Assembly (NCBI GenBank): GCA_001692895.1
Contig: KV748194.1
Coordinates: 868,001-932,000, forward strand
Origin: Cenococcum geophilum 1.58
Taxonomy: Eukaryota > Ascomycota > Dothideomycetes > Gloniales > Gloniaceae
Length of the DNA: 64,000 nucleotides
Reading direction: 5' to 3'
Shown here: positions 37,501 to 48,574 of the stretch, one piece after another
How positions within the stretch are numbered: position 1 is the stretch's first letter
How the letters are laid out: the number at the start of each line of letters is the position of its first letter
Position numbers and translations under genes: made by a program
The notes under the pieces: model-generated
Databases searched by the model: none
The model's input: only the letters and a program-made list of their open reading frames with translations
What the model was told of the DNA's origin: nothing

Positions 37501-38145
37501 TCCCTATTTATACTATACCATAAACGCCTTATTATTCTATTTAACCTATATAGCTAGCATTTAGAACTGCGTTATATACTTAATTACTAAGGTTTGTTGT
37601 ACTAGGTTTTAAAGCTTTTATTTCGCTATAGTCGTTACTTTTAGGTCTCTAAATATTTGTATTAGTCGGCTTATAAACCCATTCTAGCTTAAAAACATAT
37701 ATTTAACCTCTAGGTTAATAGTTATATCCCTATACGCCTATACCTTAGTAAGGTAAAGTTTAAACCACTTAAGTACTCTTCCTAATAAGAATAGTCCCGC
37801 GTAAACCACTTAGTCCATAAATATAGTAAGATTTACGCCCTCTTATATTACCTTAAAGCGCATTTATATAAGAAACCCTTTAAGCTTTAACTTTTCTCCT
37901 AAGAATCGCTTAACTAATAGTAACTTAATCTTTACTGCTCCAATTCCGTTAATTCGTTCTTTAAGTATTTAGTTATTGTCTATTAACTAATTAACCATCT
38001 CCTATAGTTAACCTACTATAACTAGTTACGAATCTATATCCTATATACTAGTGTCCCTACTTATTCCTAAAGTGGTTACTACTATTAATAGTGTTATAAC
38101 TAGTGCTTTTAATGGTATATTATTTAACTTTATTAATACTGTAAC
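34530..38145 (-). pseudogene. A2 segment 3: RT N-terminus, protease and gag
   Basis: It aligns with A1 from about 6245 to 10128 in the same orientation. The protease site at 35360-35371 reads DSRV (Gly to Arg, Ala to Val). The gag start codon, present in A1 at 10093-10095, is ATA here (38116-38118). It ends at GTAAC (38141-38145), the target duplication of C1. It is more RIP-mutated than A1. Confidence 0.87.
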
Positions 38146-38324
38146 TATTAGTTACATAAGGGGGATATCACGTAGCTACGGTTTGTAGATAGTATAATAA
38201 TTGTTCTTCTTTTATTTATCAGGGGGGGGGGCGAGGAGCTTAAGGCTCCTCGCTATACTAGTGCCGCGGCGACACGTGACGGCAACTTGCCGCACGTAAC
38301 GGCAACTTGCCTATATTCCCAACA
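38146..38324 (-). repeat. C1 3' LTR
   Basis: 179 bp. It contains a G run of 10, a 23-nt hairpin (38231-38253) and two tandem copies of an 18-bp word near CACGTGACGGCAACTTGC, then TATTCCCAACA. Confidence 0.9.
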
Positions 38325-38499
38325 CTAGCAACTCTTCTTTTGCGGTTGCCATCTATATATATATACCGCTCGACTAGCGTAATAAATATTAATCCTCCTT
38401 ACTTACTATTGCCATTGTAATATAAGTCTTGCTATCCCAAAAGTTTGCCTCTTAGCATATAGTGCTTTCTTACTTAGGAGTTGTAGGTAGATATCTTGT

Positions 38500-41400
38500 T
38501 TGGAGGGCCGCTAAGGCGCTAGTAGTAAGCGAGCCAATAGCGATTTTCCATCCCGGGGATGGAAAATCCTAATTGGCTGGGTTAAGTTAGGGTCTGCAGA
38601 ATCTAACCAATTAGACAACTTTAACCGCCGGTTAAAGTTCCTAGATATCTTAAGACCTTACGTAACTAAGAAATTTCTAGGGACTCCCTTTTAACCTAAC
38701 CTTTAACTTATATACGCTGAGTATTTGTGTTAATAAACGTCTCTAGTGCCTTATTTGGGTTCGCTTTTATTATTATATCTACTAGGTTATCTTAGCTATT
38801 AATCTATTAAATCTTAAAGAGTTCTTAACGCTCGTAGGATTGCTAAAGTACCATAATATCGATTATAAGGCACTTCTCCTTTATAGTACTAAGCTTAACT
38901 AAACACTTATAGAGGGAATATAAGTCGGTGTATACGATTATAGGGATAATAGGAAGTTTAAGTTAATCTATAATTATCTTTAGGGTAGTTCTAATTACAA
39001 TTACTATATTAACTCCGCTAACTATTCTATATATCTCTAATACTAAAATACTTCGGGTAACGCGCTTACTCTTAGTTAAGCTCTAATANATAAGATTNCT
39101 ATAGATTATAAAGTNNTTCTCTNNNNTANNTTCGTTTATAATAATAATCTTATATCCTAACTAGGAGCTAAAATCTTTATTATTTATAAACGATCTATTA
39201 ACAAATACAAAGAGCTTAGTGGTAGGAAGATTAATAAGCACGTAGAGTAGTCCCTGATTAAGATGGTTTATTTACTAAAAAAGATATTTATTTAGGGCAA
39301 GAACGTTATCCTTAGTTAGTTCCTAGTGTTAGGCGGTAATAGAGAGATTAAATAAAGCCTTAGGTTAACAGATAGAAGCAATATAAGCTCCGCGAGCACG
39401 TTGCTCTACGTATCCTTACTTTAGAGAATTAACGTTAATAACATTAATCTTCTTACCTTAACCCTTCTAGCGTAGAGCAATGGAATCCTCGTTTAGGGAG
39501 AGGATATATCTATTAAAGAGTAATAGTGTTGTTAAATTAAGCTTTTCCTTTAGCTTTACTATAAGATTTACCTTTACTAGCTTATCCTCTTTAAGAGCTN
39601 AGAATTNGTNNTNTCNTAAGATAATTATNTTATTAGTTTNTATANNNANNATTCNAAATAGGGTTNNTNTAGTTATAATAAGGAAGCAGGGATTAAATAT
39701 AGAAGTAGTTATTAAAAGCTTCTCTTTATAGTGCTTGCTGTAGGTAGCCTACCAGTAAGTTTCTACCTCTGTAATTCCATATAATGGCTTAAGCATAACT
39801 ATAATCGTATCTTTAGGATACTGGTAGCGAATTTGCTTTAGAAGGTATACTAATATTAAGCGCTAAAGGTGTATCTCTAATTAGGTATAGGCTTAAGTAA
39901 TATCTTGTAAATAAACCGCTATTCTATTCTTTATTAAGGAGGGAGCTAATATAATAATAACTTACTAACTAGCTTGTTAAATCGTAGGAGATTATATAAG
40001 AATTATCTCTTTACTATTATTATTATAACCTTAGATAATAAGCCTTAATTTCTTAAATGGGGCATTAGTAGCCTTACCCTTAATCTTATTAACCATCCTT
40101 AACTTAAAGATGCGAACTTTATTAAACTTAGTAGGGTTATACTTCTTAAATTTAAAGACTCCTCTTGCAATAAGACCGTCGATCTCCTACTTATTAGATA
40201 CTTAGAAAGGAGCTCCTAGGGTTATAATACGACCTTTCTTTTAGAGCTATTTTGCAAGCTTAAAGTTAGCCTTCTCCTTAGCTATTATAAAGGCCATTAA
40301 TAACTTAACTCCATTCTTAATAGCGGCGATAAATTATTCTTTAAAATTAATAAAATATTAGCGATTTTGTAATCCCTTTGGGCGACCTCTACCGCGTTAT
40401 AGTTATAGCGCATCTACTATAATTATATTAGGATTATAGTCGNCTTNTANAGNNNNTTAATTATAGTTNTNNTTTAGGGTATCTTCTAGGGCATCTTATA
40501 AAGGCTTAGAATTGTTATCTTTATAGTAAGGCTTAATAACAGTTAAACGGAATTAAGTAGGTCTGTAAGGTATCTAAATAGTATAAGTTTAACCATTAAT
40601 TATAATAAGTTAGTGTGGGCCTAACTATCCTCCCTTTTTACGCTATACGCGTACTTTAGACTGGAGTAGCAGGTCAAGCGTAGTTAATATATTTAGGCTA
40701 TTTCTTATTCCTAGTGCGTTATTAACCTAGCGTATAGTATAGAGATATTATACCTTCTTTATTACCTTATAAATAGCCTTGGCTTATTATATAACAGAGA
40801 AAGACGGTAAAGAATTATTAGTTATTTAAGGGTAGGCGCTAAAGACTAGTAATATAGGTATGAGTCTATCTAGGCCAGCGGAATTATTAATAGCTTTAAC
40901 AGCCATTTATAAGGTAAGTTCTTCGCTAGTATCCCTTAGTTCTAAAGAAATAATCTTATATACGCGGCGTAATGGCGTGTAATATCGCTCTACTTTTTTA
41001 ATGCTATTATATGCCTTAACGGGGACTTCCTTAACCTTAATTGCTATTGCCTTTATCTATTATCGGAACTCTATAGATAAGAATTTCTTTCCTATATTAT
41101 AGACGATTTAATTAGGGGGTCCTAAATAGATATTAATCTAGTATAACTAAAGGGTATCCTATATATTTCTGGCTAATATATCTTTTAAAAAACGCGTGGC
41201 TTAGAAGAAGGTTAAGAAGTTAATAATTTAAAGTACTGGCTTACCGCTAAGATATATAACGTTAATAATAATATAGAAGTTAAAGTTATAGTTATTTTTA
41301 AGGGTAAACTTAAATCGGCTAGGGGACTTCTAGTTTATTTAGTAGTAATAGTAGTACTTTATAAGATGCTTAATTACCTTAACCTTAACTTTATAGCCTA

Positions 41401-42150
41401 CTTGCTTAAGAACCCTAAGTAATTAATAAACGGATAGGTGGCCAAAACGATGGTATAGTTGGCGTAATTCCGACTTAGTTAAGTAGTTTTAAGTAACACT
41501 CTTTTTTAGTTAATAAAGGAGTAACTAGGGGTAACCCTACTTGCGCACGACAGGTACCTAATTATCTCCCTAAATAAATATATTCTTAAGATTATTAAGC
41601 TTAACGCCTAATTTATCTATATCTCTAATGTAAAATAGAAATAGGGTATTTATAGGAATAATATAGAAAGTAATGCATCCTAAGGGGGTTTGGACCCTAA
41701 TTATACTAAGAGAGATTGCAGTACCCTTACTAAAATAAATTATGTATTAGCTTGCCGTTAATTGGTTAATCTAGATAGAAGTATTAAGTTATTAAAGAGC
41801 TTAAACTTAAGGTTCTCCTGCTATAAATACTCCTACGGCTCTAGTATCTGGCATAATACTATAGAAGACATTCGCCGAGTATTTGTCGTCGAAGGAGAAC
41901 GCGAAGCTCTTCTTTAGCTTATTAAAGATATCTAACTTTATAATAGAATGGAGCGTAGATTGGTTATTAAGAATAGTAATAGTTTATATACTATCTACCT
42001 TACTATACTTAGTAAAGTATTGGTTAGGTAAGTAGTCCTTAATTTCCATATCTATAAGGAGCTATTTGGTCTTATTAACCTTACCCTTAAGATCTTCTAC
42101 ACCTTTATATTAAACCAGGAAGCTTTAAAAGTAGGCTATAGTAATCTTAT
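38500..42150 (-). pseudogene. C1 pol: protease, integrase, RT, RNase H (decayed)
   Basis: Reading leftward, the aspartic protease at 41837-41848 reads PDTRAVG where DTGA is expected (Gly to Arg). The integrase is at about 41700-41000, with LGPPNYIVYNIGKKF showing a catalytic Asp changed to Asn. The RT_2-type reverse transcriptase follows (about 40330-39550: MAFITAKEKANF-like, FNKVRIFKLRIVNKIKGKAT). The last part (about 39430-38760) is RNase H-like (NLPTTKLFVFVNRSFINNKD). Three clusters of N hide details, including the RT active site. Expected Gln and Trp codons are stops, so this copy is inactive. Confidence 0.82.
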
Positions 42151-43570
42151 AATTTCCAATATTTCTTATACTCTGACGGAACTTATTATATGCCTCTTTT
42201 CGCTTATTGGGGGAGTATCTAGTTAACTAGTAATTTGGCTTCTTATAAACGTAGCACTTTTTTTAGCAATTACTTTAAAATAAACCTCTATAAGAACCTC
42301 TATAATTACCTTATAGTTAATATTAATTATACCCTCTTCCGTATTCCCTACCACGGCCACTATATATTTAATTAGTCTAGTTATAATTGTGTTAGTTAGA
42401 AATACTTAGTTAGGTAGAGTTTTCGGTATAAAACTATTAAGATTCTTATATTCGCATTATAGTACCTATGGCAGAGCATAGCTTAGTATATACTCCTTTA
42501 AATGTATTTATAGGTTTATATAGCGCCAAGTTATACTTAGGAACGCTATAGTATACTAAGATAACCTAGTTCCTTAGGCTATTCTTATTTTAATAAGTTT
42601 TAGTAAGGCTATATTAGATTTTCTAAAGTTTATTAAAGAGTAGTTAAAGGCACTCTAAATAAGTCTTTATTAGGTTAGAAGTGATAACTCTTTAGAATAT
42701 AGTCTCCTGCTATTTGGATATATAAAGCTGGTAATTCTTATTAGTCTTAAAGTGAGCTCTAGTAAGCTAAAGTATTATATTAAAGCTATAGTTTTTACCC
42801 GTAATATAGTCGTAATAGAATGTTACTACCTATCCTTTTAATATAATGGAGAAAGCGTAGTAGTATTGGTGGCGTTAAATTCTAACCTTATTATAACAGT
42901 TATAGAAGACCTATAGTTTTACTCTAAGCATATTATATAGTTCTTCTCTAAACTTCTTTTCTTCGTCTAAATATACCTTTATTAGATTCATGACTTCTTA
43001 TAGTAGAGGTTCACCGGTTGGCTAGAGTAGAGGGGTTAGAGACGGCGGAGGTAGAGGAAAAGTACCTCTAGGTAGGAGAGCACCTTTAGGTGGGAGAGTA
43101 GCGTTCTAGGGGTTTTGTTCTAAATTAAAGTTGCCTTTTAAAGAATATAGGTTGGTTCTAGGTTTCCGTAGTTAACGTATAATCTTAGCTTCCGTCTATA
43201 CTGGTTCTTCTATACTAGTAATAACGGCCTAAATATTACTAGCAATTGGGTTACTATTCTTAGTAATATATACCCTATTCCTATAAAGGAAGTCTTAAAA
43301 ATCCCAAACAATATTAATATTGCTAAGTACCTGGGTGTTAGCGGTCTATCCTATAAAATCCTCCCTAAAATATTCCTATAGCTGTAAATCAGTATAGTGT
43401 CTACTTTGGTAGAATATAATACGGTATAGGAGAAAGCTATTAACTTGTTTTGCAGTATAAGTTGTTATATTAAAGGTAAATTTATCCTAATTTTTATTAA
43501 TAAGTTTCGCGTATAAAGCTACCCCTAGTAGTAAGGAGTCTTCCTAGTTATTTAAAGTAGGCGTAGCCAT
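42150..43570 (-). pseudogene. C1 gag with zinc knuckle-like motif (decayed)
   Basis: It starts at the ATG at 43570 (MATPTLNNXEDSLL, X being a stop). It continues through SFLLYRIIFYQS and a Pro-rich middle (about 43030-43110), then FYNCYNKVRI and an RXYGRGYN-type Gly/Arg region. It ends with KKCYVYKKPNYXLTRYSP (about 42190-42250). That motif is close to the one in gag of element G (CFVCKKGDYXLTRYTKEE), so the two gags are related. Gag forms the particle shell. Confidence 0.78.
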
Positions 43571-43959
43571 GTTTTTAGAGGGAGGGAAGTGTTATTGGCG
43601 TAGGGATTATCGTTTGGTACGCGTTTGTCGTTTAGTACGCGTTTGTCGTTTAGTACGCGTTTGGACGTATATTAGTGATTATAGGGCTTAGGACTAGTTC
43701 TAGCCTTAAATCGCGAAGACTTATAAAGTGTGTTGTTCTGCGTGATGGATGTAAGAATCCGTAATCTTAGAAAGGCTTAGGACTAGTTCTAGCCTTTAGA
43801 TCCTTAGATTCGTGGAAGAGTTCTATTTAAGGTTTAGGACCAGTTCTAACCTTAAAAGATAGCTTTCTCTAGCATAAGTAGCACTGGTACAGTGGCTCGT
43901 CTCTTCTTAGTAATACCTAGCTGTTCTGTGGTATAACTGTGAAGTTAACTACTAATCAG

Positions 43960-44141
43960 TGTTGGTTATATAAGGGGGATATTACGTAGCTACGGTTCGT
44001 AGATAGTATAATGATTGTTCTTCTTTTATTTATTAGGGGGGGGGGGGGCGAGGAGCTTAAGGCTCCTCGCCACACTAGTGCCGCGGCGACACGTGACGGC
44101 AACTTGCTATACGTAACGGCAACTTGCCTATATTCCCAATA
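43960..44141 (-). repeat. C1 5' LTR
   Basis: 182 bp. It aligns with 38146-38324 but has a G run of 13 instead of 10. The 23-nt hairpin is at 44048-44070, and the tandem 18-bp words follow it. Confidence 0.9.
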
Positions 44142-44330
44142 GTAACTAGGTAGTAAATATATAATAAAGCCTTATAGTAGAAACTACGGTAGACTTATTA
44201 ATAGGCTAGGTATATAGGTAAATAAGAAGTTAATAATATAATAATAACTAGTAGAGTAGGTTGCCTAATAGATTAACTCTAATTATATTCTAAGATTTAC
44301 TACAAAGAAGAGAATTATCTAGGTAAGGAC
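44142..44330 (-). other. A2 segment 4: leader next to the 5' LTR
   Basis: Non-coding. It aligns with A1 10129-10306 (both have TAGACTTATTAATAGGCTAG). It contains the presumed primer-binding region beside the LTR. I see nothing else in it. Confidence 0.8.
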
Positions 44331-44589
44331 TATAGTCCTTTAAATATATAATACTGCGCCTAAGAAATATACTAAGTACGTTAGTACGTTAATACGTTAA
44401 TATATTAGTATATCGCGTTTCTATATTACTACGTCCCTATATTCTAAACTTATAACGTAACTAGCTATATAACTTAGCTACCCCTTATTTTATAGCTCTA
44501 TCGGTTTCAGCGCCTCCTATACTATCTTAACCAACCCGTTTATATCTCTTTTTAGTAGTTATACTACTGCTAATATAAGGTCTGTAACA
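44331..44589 (-). repeat. A2 5' LTR
   Basis: 259 bp. The outer end TGTTACAG (element orientation) is at 44589, the inner end near 44331. It is clearly homologous to the A1 LTRs but more diverged in the middle. No matching duplication can be tested because the other end of A2 is missing. Confidence 0.78.
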
Positions 44590-45780
44590 TTAGCCGTTTA
44601 TAAATTATTTTAAGGCATAGAGATAGAGTAGTATCTTAAGATATAAGCCTTGCTTCCGTATTTAAAGTAAAGGCCTAGCTTAATATATTATTCTTATTTA
44701 AGGGACCCTAGTAGGGCGTACTATAGGGTCCTAAAGTTAATATCTATAGTATTAGGGTACTTAGGCTAAGAAGATAACTTAATAAAGACTTATAGGGCTA
44801 TTATATTATATTAAGAAGTAGGCTTCGGTATTAAACGTTATATATTATTATACTATTTATTAATAACGTTTATATAGGCATTAAGGGCTCCTAGTAGGCC
44901 TACGCCTATTATAGAAGTTTTTAGTTTAGGACTTAGGGATTTAATAAAGCTATTAATTAGTACGGAGTTATTTTAGCCTATTTCCCTTTTATAGCGGTTA
45001 AATTTAGAGAAGTATACTAGGAAACTTGTAACTGACTACTAAGGCTCACATTACCTTATAACTCACCACCCTTGTTTTTAGCTACAATTGTATATCGTTC
45101 AGCTGCAATTGTACATCGTCGTTATTCGCCTTTTGCTACCTATTTTATGTATTTATATTATTCAATTTCTATAGATTTAGAATTAAGTTATTTATTTAAT
45201 TCTTCTACACTACAAAGCTTATAAAACCTTTTTAAGCTATATAGTTTATCTTTCTTTAAGCGGTGGCTTGGCGGTTTAAGTTACTGTATATAGCTTTAAG
45301 AAGTCTAACTAGGCTTTATATTAGGTTTGGCTAAAGAGGTTTAATAAGGGTAGCTACCTCTCCTCCTAGTTAACTTAAGGCGTAGTAGAGCTAGTTAGCT
45401 TTAGTTAGGTAGCGATTAGTATTACTAGCTAGCTTAAAAATAACTAAAGCTCTTATTATTTACTAGAAAATACTAAAGAGTTTAGTGGGTTTTTAGATTA
45501 TTATGGTATAGTAGTTAGTTTATAGTAAATAACTACTACTAATTTAGGGTTTACGTTCCGTATATTAGCCTCTAGGGATAGCGTTCGGTCTTAGGGCCCT
45601 AGTATAGGTATCTTAAGGTTACGAACTTCTTCTTAAAAGGCGTCTATAAAGGACGTCTATAAACCTACCACCCACTCTTTAAGTACGGTAAGTAGATCGG
45701 TTGCCGTTATAGGAGCTTTAGGCACGTTTTATATTTTAATAGTAGCATAGGTAGTTAATATATTATAGTATTACGGAGTA
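44590..45780 (-). pseudogene. Gag of gypsy-like element K (decayed, orphan)
   Basis: Minus-strand frame. Reading leftward from about 45760: TATDLLTVLKEWVVGL, EEVRNLKIPILGP, SLEANIRNVNPKL, then LNSLVFSSK and a gag core (EIGXNNSVLINSFIKSLSP, X being a stop; LKTSIIGVGLLGALNAYIN). It ends with LGLCFKYGSKAYILRYY, a CCHC knuckle whose second Cys, His and last Cys have become Tyr. The expected pol would lie to the left, but the sequence is cut at the A2 LTR. It is either the target into which A2 inserted or a recombinant remnant. Confidence 0.7.
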
Positions 45781-45896
45781 AGTATAAGTAATAATAATAT
45801 ATAGCGAAGAAGATATTATTAAGCTATATATATAAACTATATAATAAAGTTAAGGCGTTATATAAGAAAAGAATATAAGGGAATAGGAAAAAATGG
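45781..45896. other. Leader of element K, non-coding
   Basis: AT-rich sequence between the K gag start and its LTR. No motif recognised beyond a Lys/Tyr-poor AT context; the primer-binding site could not be identified. Confidence 0.5.
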
Positions 45897-46124
45897 TATA
45901 TATTATTAACTTAGTTACTTAGTTAATACGTATATAGGGTAGAATAGGATTTAGGTAGCGGTCCTAGCAGAACTTAATAGGATTTAATAGACTTAGTAAA
46001 ATATAGCAGAATATAGTAGATTATCGTAGATTGTAGTAGATTACTATCTTATAATCGGTTTCTAATTACTATATTAATAGAAGTAGGTAGGCGTATATAA
46101 GGTATTATAAGATATCCCATAACA
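45897..46124 (-). repeat. Probable 5' LTR of K
   Basis: In element orientation it starts TGTTATGGGATATC at 46124 and ends near 45897. It shares features with the LTR of D at 57596-57782 (TCTACTAAGTTCTGCTAG-like words and a TATACGTATTAACTAA end), so the two families are related. Single copy here, so the ends are estimated. Confidence 0.5.
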
Positions 46125-46304
46125 ACTTATATAAATAATAATAATACCACTATATTTTATATTTAAAGTACTATATTAAAAGCATTATAGAAAGTTATAG
46201 AGATATATATTATATTTTAGTTTAAGAGTAAAATAGATATATTACTTTTAAATACTTTTATTAAATACTTTTTAACTATAAATTTATATATCCTTTATAA
46301 TGTA
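46125..46304. other. AT-rich sequence, unassigned
   Basis: Very AT-rich sequence with short TA runs. No gene or repeat recognised. It is the left flank of MITE J and continues at 48575. Confidence 0.5.
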
Positions 46305-46466
46305 CTTCACTACTAAGTATTTAGTACTACTAAGTGTCCAACATTAAAACTCACTAAAAATTGGGAAATTTATACCTTAATATCTTAACAACCACTTAAT
46401 AATAAATTCTAATAATTTAGATTTAGACTTTTATATACACTTTATAGCTCCTATTAAAGTTATATA

Positions 46467-48319
46467 ACGTAATCTATAAGCGAGTGGTACTAACAAGCCT
46501 ATAGTACTACCCCACCAAAACCGCGACGCGTTTCCAACTACTACCACAATAGTAGTACTATAACAGCAAGAAGCCTTATATAGGCAGGGCAGAGTTAATC
46601 TAGCTATTTAAGCCCATAAGCAGGGCCATATTAAATCCTTTTGAGCCGCTGTGGTAATATATAATGTGCCCCAAAGCACCACTATACGACGCGTCGCCGG
46701 CATTAAACCGTGACGCGGTTCTACTGCACCAAATCGCCGCCTTACGCCAGCAGAAGAAGAAAGTCTTAAGTAGTAGATTCTATCGATAGATTAACGCGGT
46801 ATACTACCTAAAAATCCAGCTATAAGGCAGATGGCTAGTATCCTAATTACTTAACGCGCTAGATTAACTACCCCACTCCCTATAGGCCAAAATTGGGTGC
46901 GAAATTTTATTAGCCGCTATAATAGTCTAAAATCACAATATTACTGTAAGTATGACTATTAACGGGCTAAATGCGAAGATCCTATACTTATTTAGGGCTG
47001 GTTTAAACGCGTCTAAGATACAAAAACATAGTATAGGATTCTAGATAAGAATACCTAGAATTTTAATAAAACTGGCTTCTAGATAGGTGTTATTGCGACC
47101 GCGAAAGTTATTACTAAAACTAACCGTACTAGTTAGCCTAGAATAGTATAGCCAGGCAATTAAGAATAGGTTACAATTATCGAAGCTATTAATGCCCTAG
47201 GGGTTGCAATTCCGCCACTTATTATTTTTAAGGCAGTAATATACTAGGCTGCCTAGTACGAGAACAATATTATACCCTACGACTGGTTAATTAGTATTAG
47301 CGATAACGGCTAAACAACAAATAAGATTAGCCTAACTTAGCTAATAAAGGTCTTTAACAAGTATATAAAGGATTGTACGGTTGGCACATATCGGCTGCTA
47401 GTGCTAGATGGCCATAACAGCCACGTATCGCCTAAATTTAATCGGTTCTGCCTAGATCATTAAATAGTCGTCCTTTATATACCAGCGCACTCATTACATC
47501 TACTGCAGCCGCTAGATATAGGCTGTTTCTCGGCCCTTAAGCAATTATACGGAAGCCTCGTTGAACAGCTTATAGCCCGTGGCGTTAACCATATTAATAA
47601 ACACAAATTCCTACCACTATATAGGCAGGCTAGGCAGGCAGTACTACATCAGAATAATATATAAGCAGAATTCGCAGCTATAGGCCTAGTTCCATATAGC
47701 CCTAATCGCGTATTATTACAGCTGCACACTAAATATCAGATACTATTACCCCAACGTCATCCACGATCGAATGCATCCTGGGCAGCTAAAACGCCTTATA
47801 ATATTGGTGAACTATAACAGCAGACGGCCCTGCTAAGGCGCTATCTTAAACGGCGTATATATAGCCTACTAAGTCTAACAAAACAAGCCCTTAGCCAGCT
47901 TGTTAAGGGGTGTAAAATAGCAATAGTAAGCGCCGTACTGCTTACAAGCGAAAATAAGAAGCTACGTATAGAAAATCAGCGCCAAAAAAAGAAGAGGGTA
48001 AAGAAGCGCATATATATAGCTAGGGGGGGTATTCTATTAGGATTAGAAGGTGCCTCTTATGCACAAGCTGCCCAAACTAAGCAGGAGGCGGCTATAATAG
48101 AGGCAGCGGCCGAGTAACCGCGACGTGTAGTACGCAAATGTAGCATATGCAAATTAATAGAATATATAGCACGTACGTGCCCAAGACGTTAGATAAGTAT
48201 ATAGTAGATAGCTGCATTAAATATAGTTATTCGTAGTTAAAAAAGTGCTTTATTTTGCGTCGCGGTTTTAGTAGGGTAGTACTATAGGCTTGTTGGTACC
48301 ACTCGCTTATAGATTACGT
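46467..48319 (+). mobile_element. Pogo/Fot-like DNA transposon I
   Basis: 1853 bp, with inverted repeats of about 60 bp starting ACGTAATCTATAAGCGAGTG, flanked by TA (46465-46466 and 48320-48321). It lies within MITE J near the inner end of J's left arm. The terminal sequence resembles that of P1 (both ACGTA-TC then AAGCGAGT), so the two families are related. Confidence 0.92.
46557..48192 (+). pseudogene. I transposase (DDE_1, pogo type) with C-terminal zinc knuckle, decayed
   Basis: Helix-turn-helix near 46600-46720 (RVNLAIXAHKQGHIKSF and IYNVPQSTTIRRVAG), then a CENP-B-like part (RRLTPAEEESL, IGQNWVRNFISRYNSL, YKYDYXRAK). The core follows: the first site NFNKTGF (47059-47076) has DE changed to NK; the second, LLVLDGHNSH, keeps its Asp at 47407-47409; the third, QPLDIGCF, keeps its Asp at 47515-47517. 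A long open C-terminal half is Lys/Arg/Gln-rich and ends in CSICKLIEYIARTC (48139-48180). That has C-x2-C-x4-H-x4-C spacing with His changed to Tyr. The stop is at 48190-48192; the start is uncertain. X marks a stop. It is less RIP-mutated than the retroelements nearby. Confidence 0.88.
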
Positions 48320-48574
48320 TAGTAGTTAGTTAAGTAGTTTTTAAGATATTAAATTTGGGGGCTAAAATAAAGCCAAAATTCTATATCTTAACAATTACTA
48401 AACCAATTACTGTATAACTTTAATAGAAGCTATAAAGTGTATATAAAAGTCTAAATCTAAATTATTAGAATTTATTATAAAGTGGTTATTAAGATATTAA
48501 GGTATAAATTTCCCAATTTTTGGTAAGTTTTAATATTAGACACTTAGTGGTGCCGGATACTTAGTAGTAAAGTA

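Larger units (their letters stand above)
38146..44141 (-). mobile_element. Ty1/copia LTR retrotransposon C1 (decayed)
   Basis: 5996 bp, inserted in A2 and flanked by GTAAC (38141-38145 and 44142-44146). The LTRs start TGTTGG (TATTAG on the left) and end CCAACA or CCAATA. Coding is on the minus strand in copia order: gag, protease, integrase, RT, RNase H. A second copy, C2, begins at 60776. Runs of unresolved bases fall at 39088-39130, 39600-39667 and 40443-40475. Confidence 0.92.
46305..48572. mobile_element. MITE J with long terminal inverted repeats, split by element I
   Basis: The arms 46305-46466 and about 48411-48572 are inverted copies of each other for about 160 bp, beginning CTTCACTACTAAGTAT and CTTTACTACTAAGTAT. 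TA flanks both ends (46303-46304 and 48573-48574). Without element I, J is about 410 bp, has no coding capacity and could fold into a long hairpin. The TA duplication suggests mobilisation by a Tc1/mariner/pogo-type enzyme. Confidence 0.85.
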
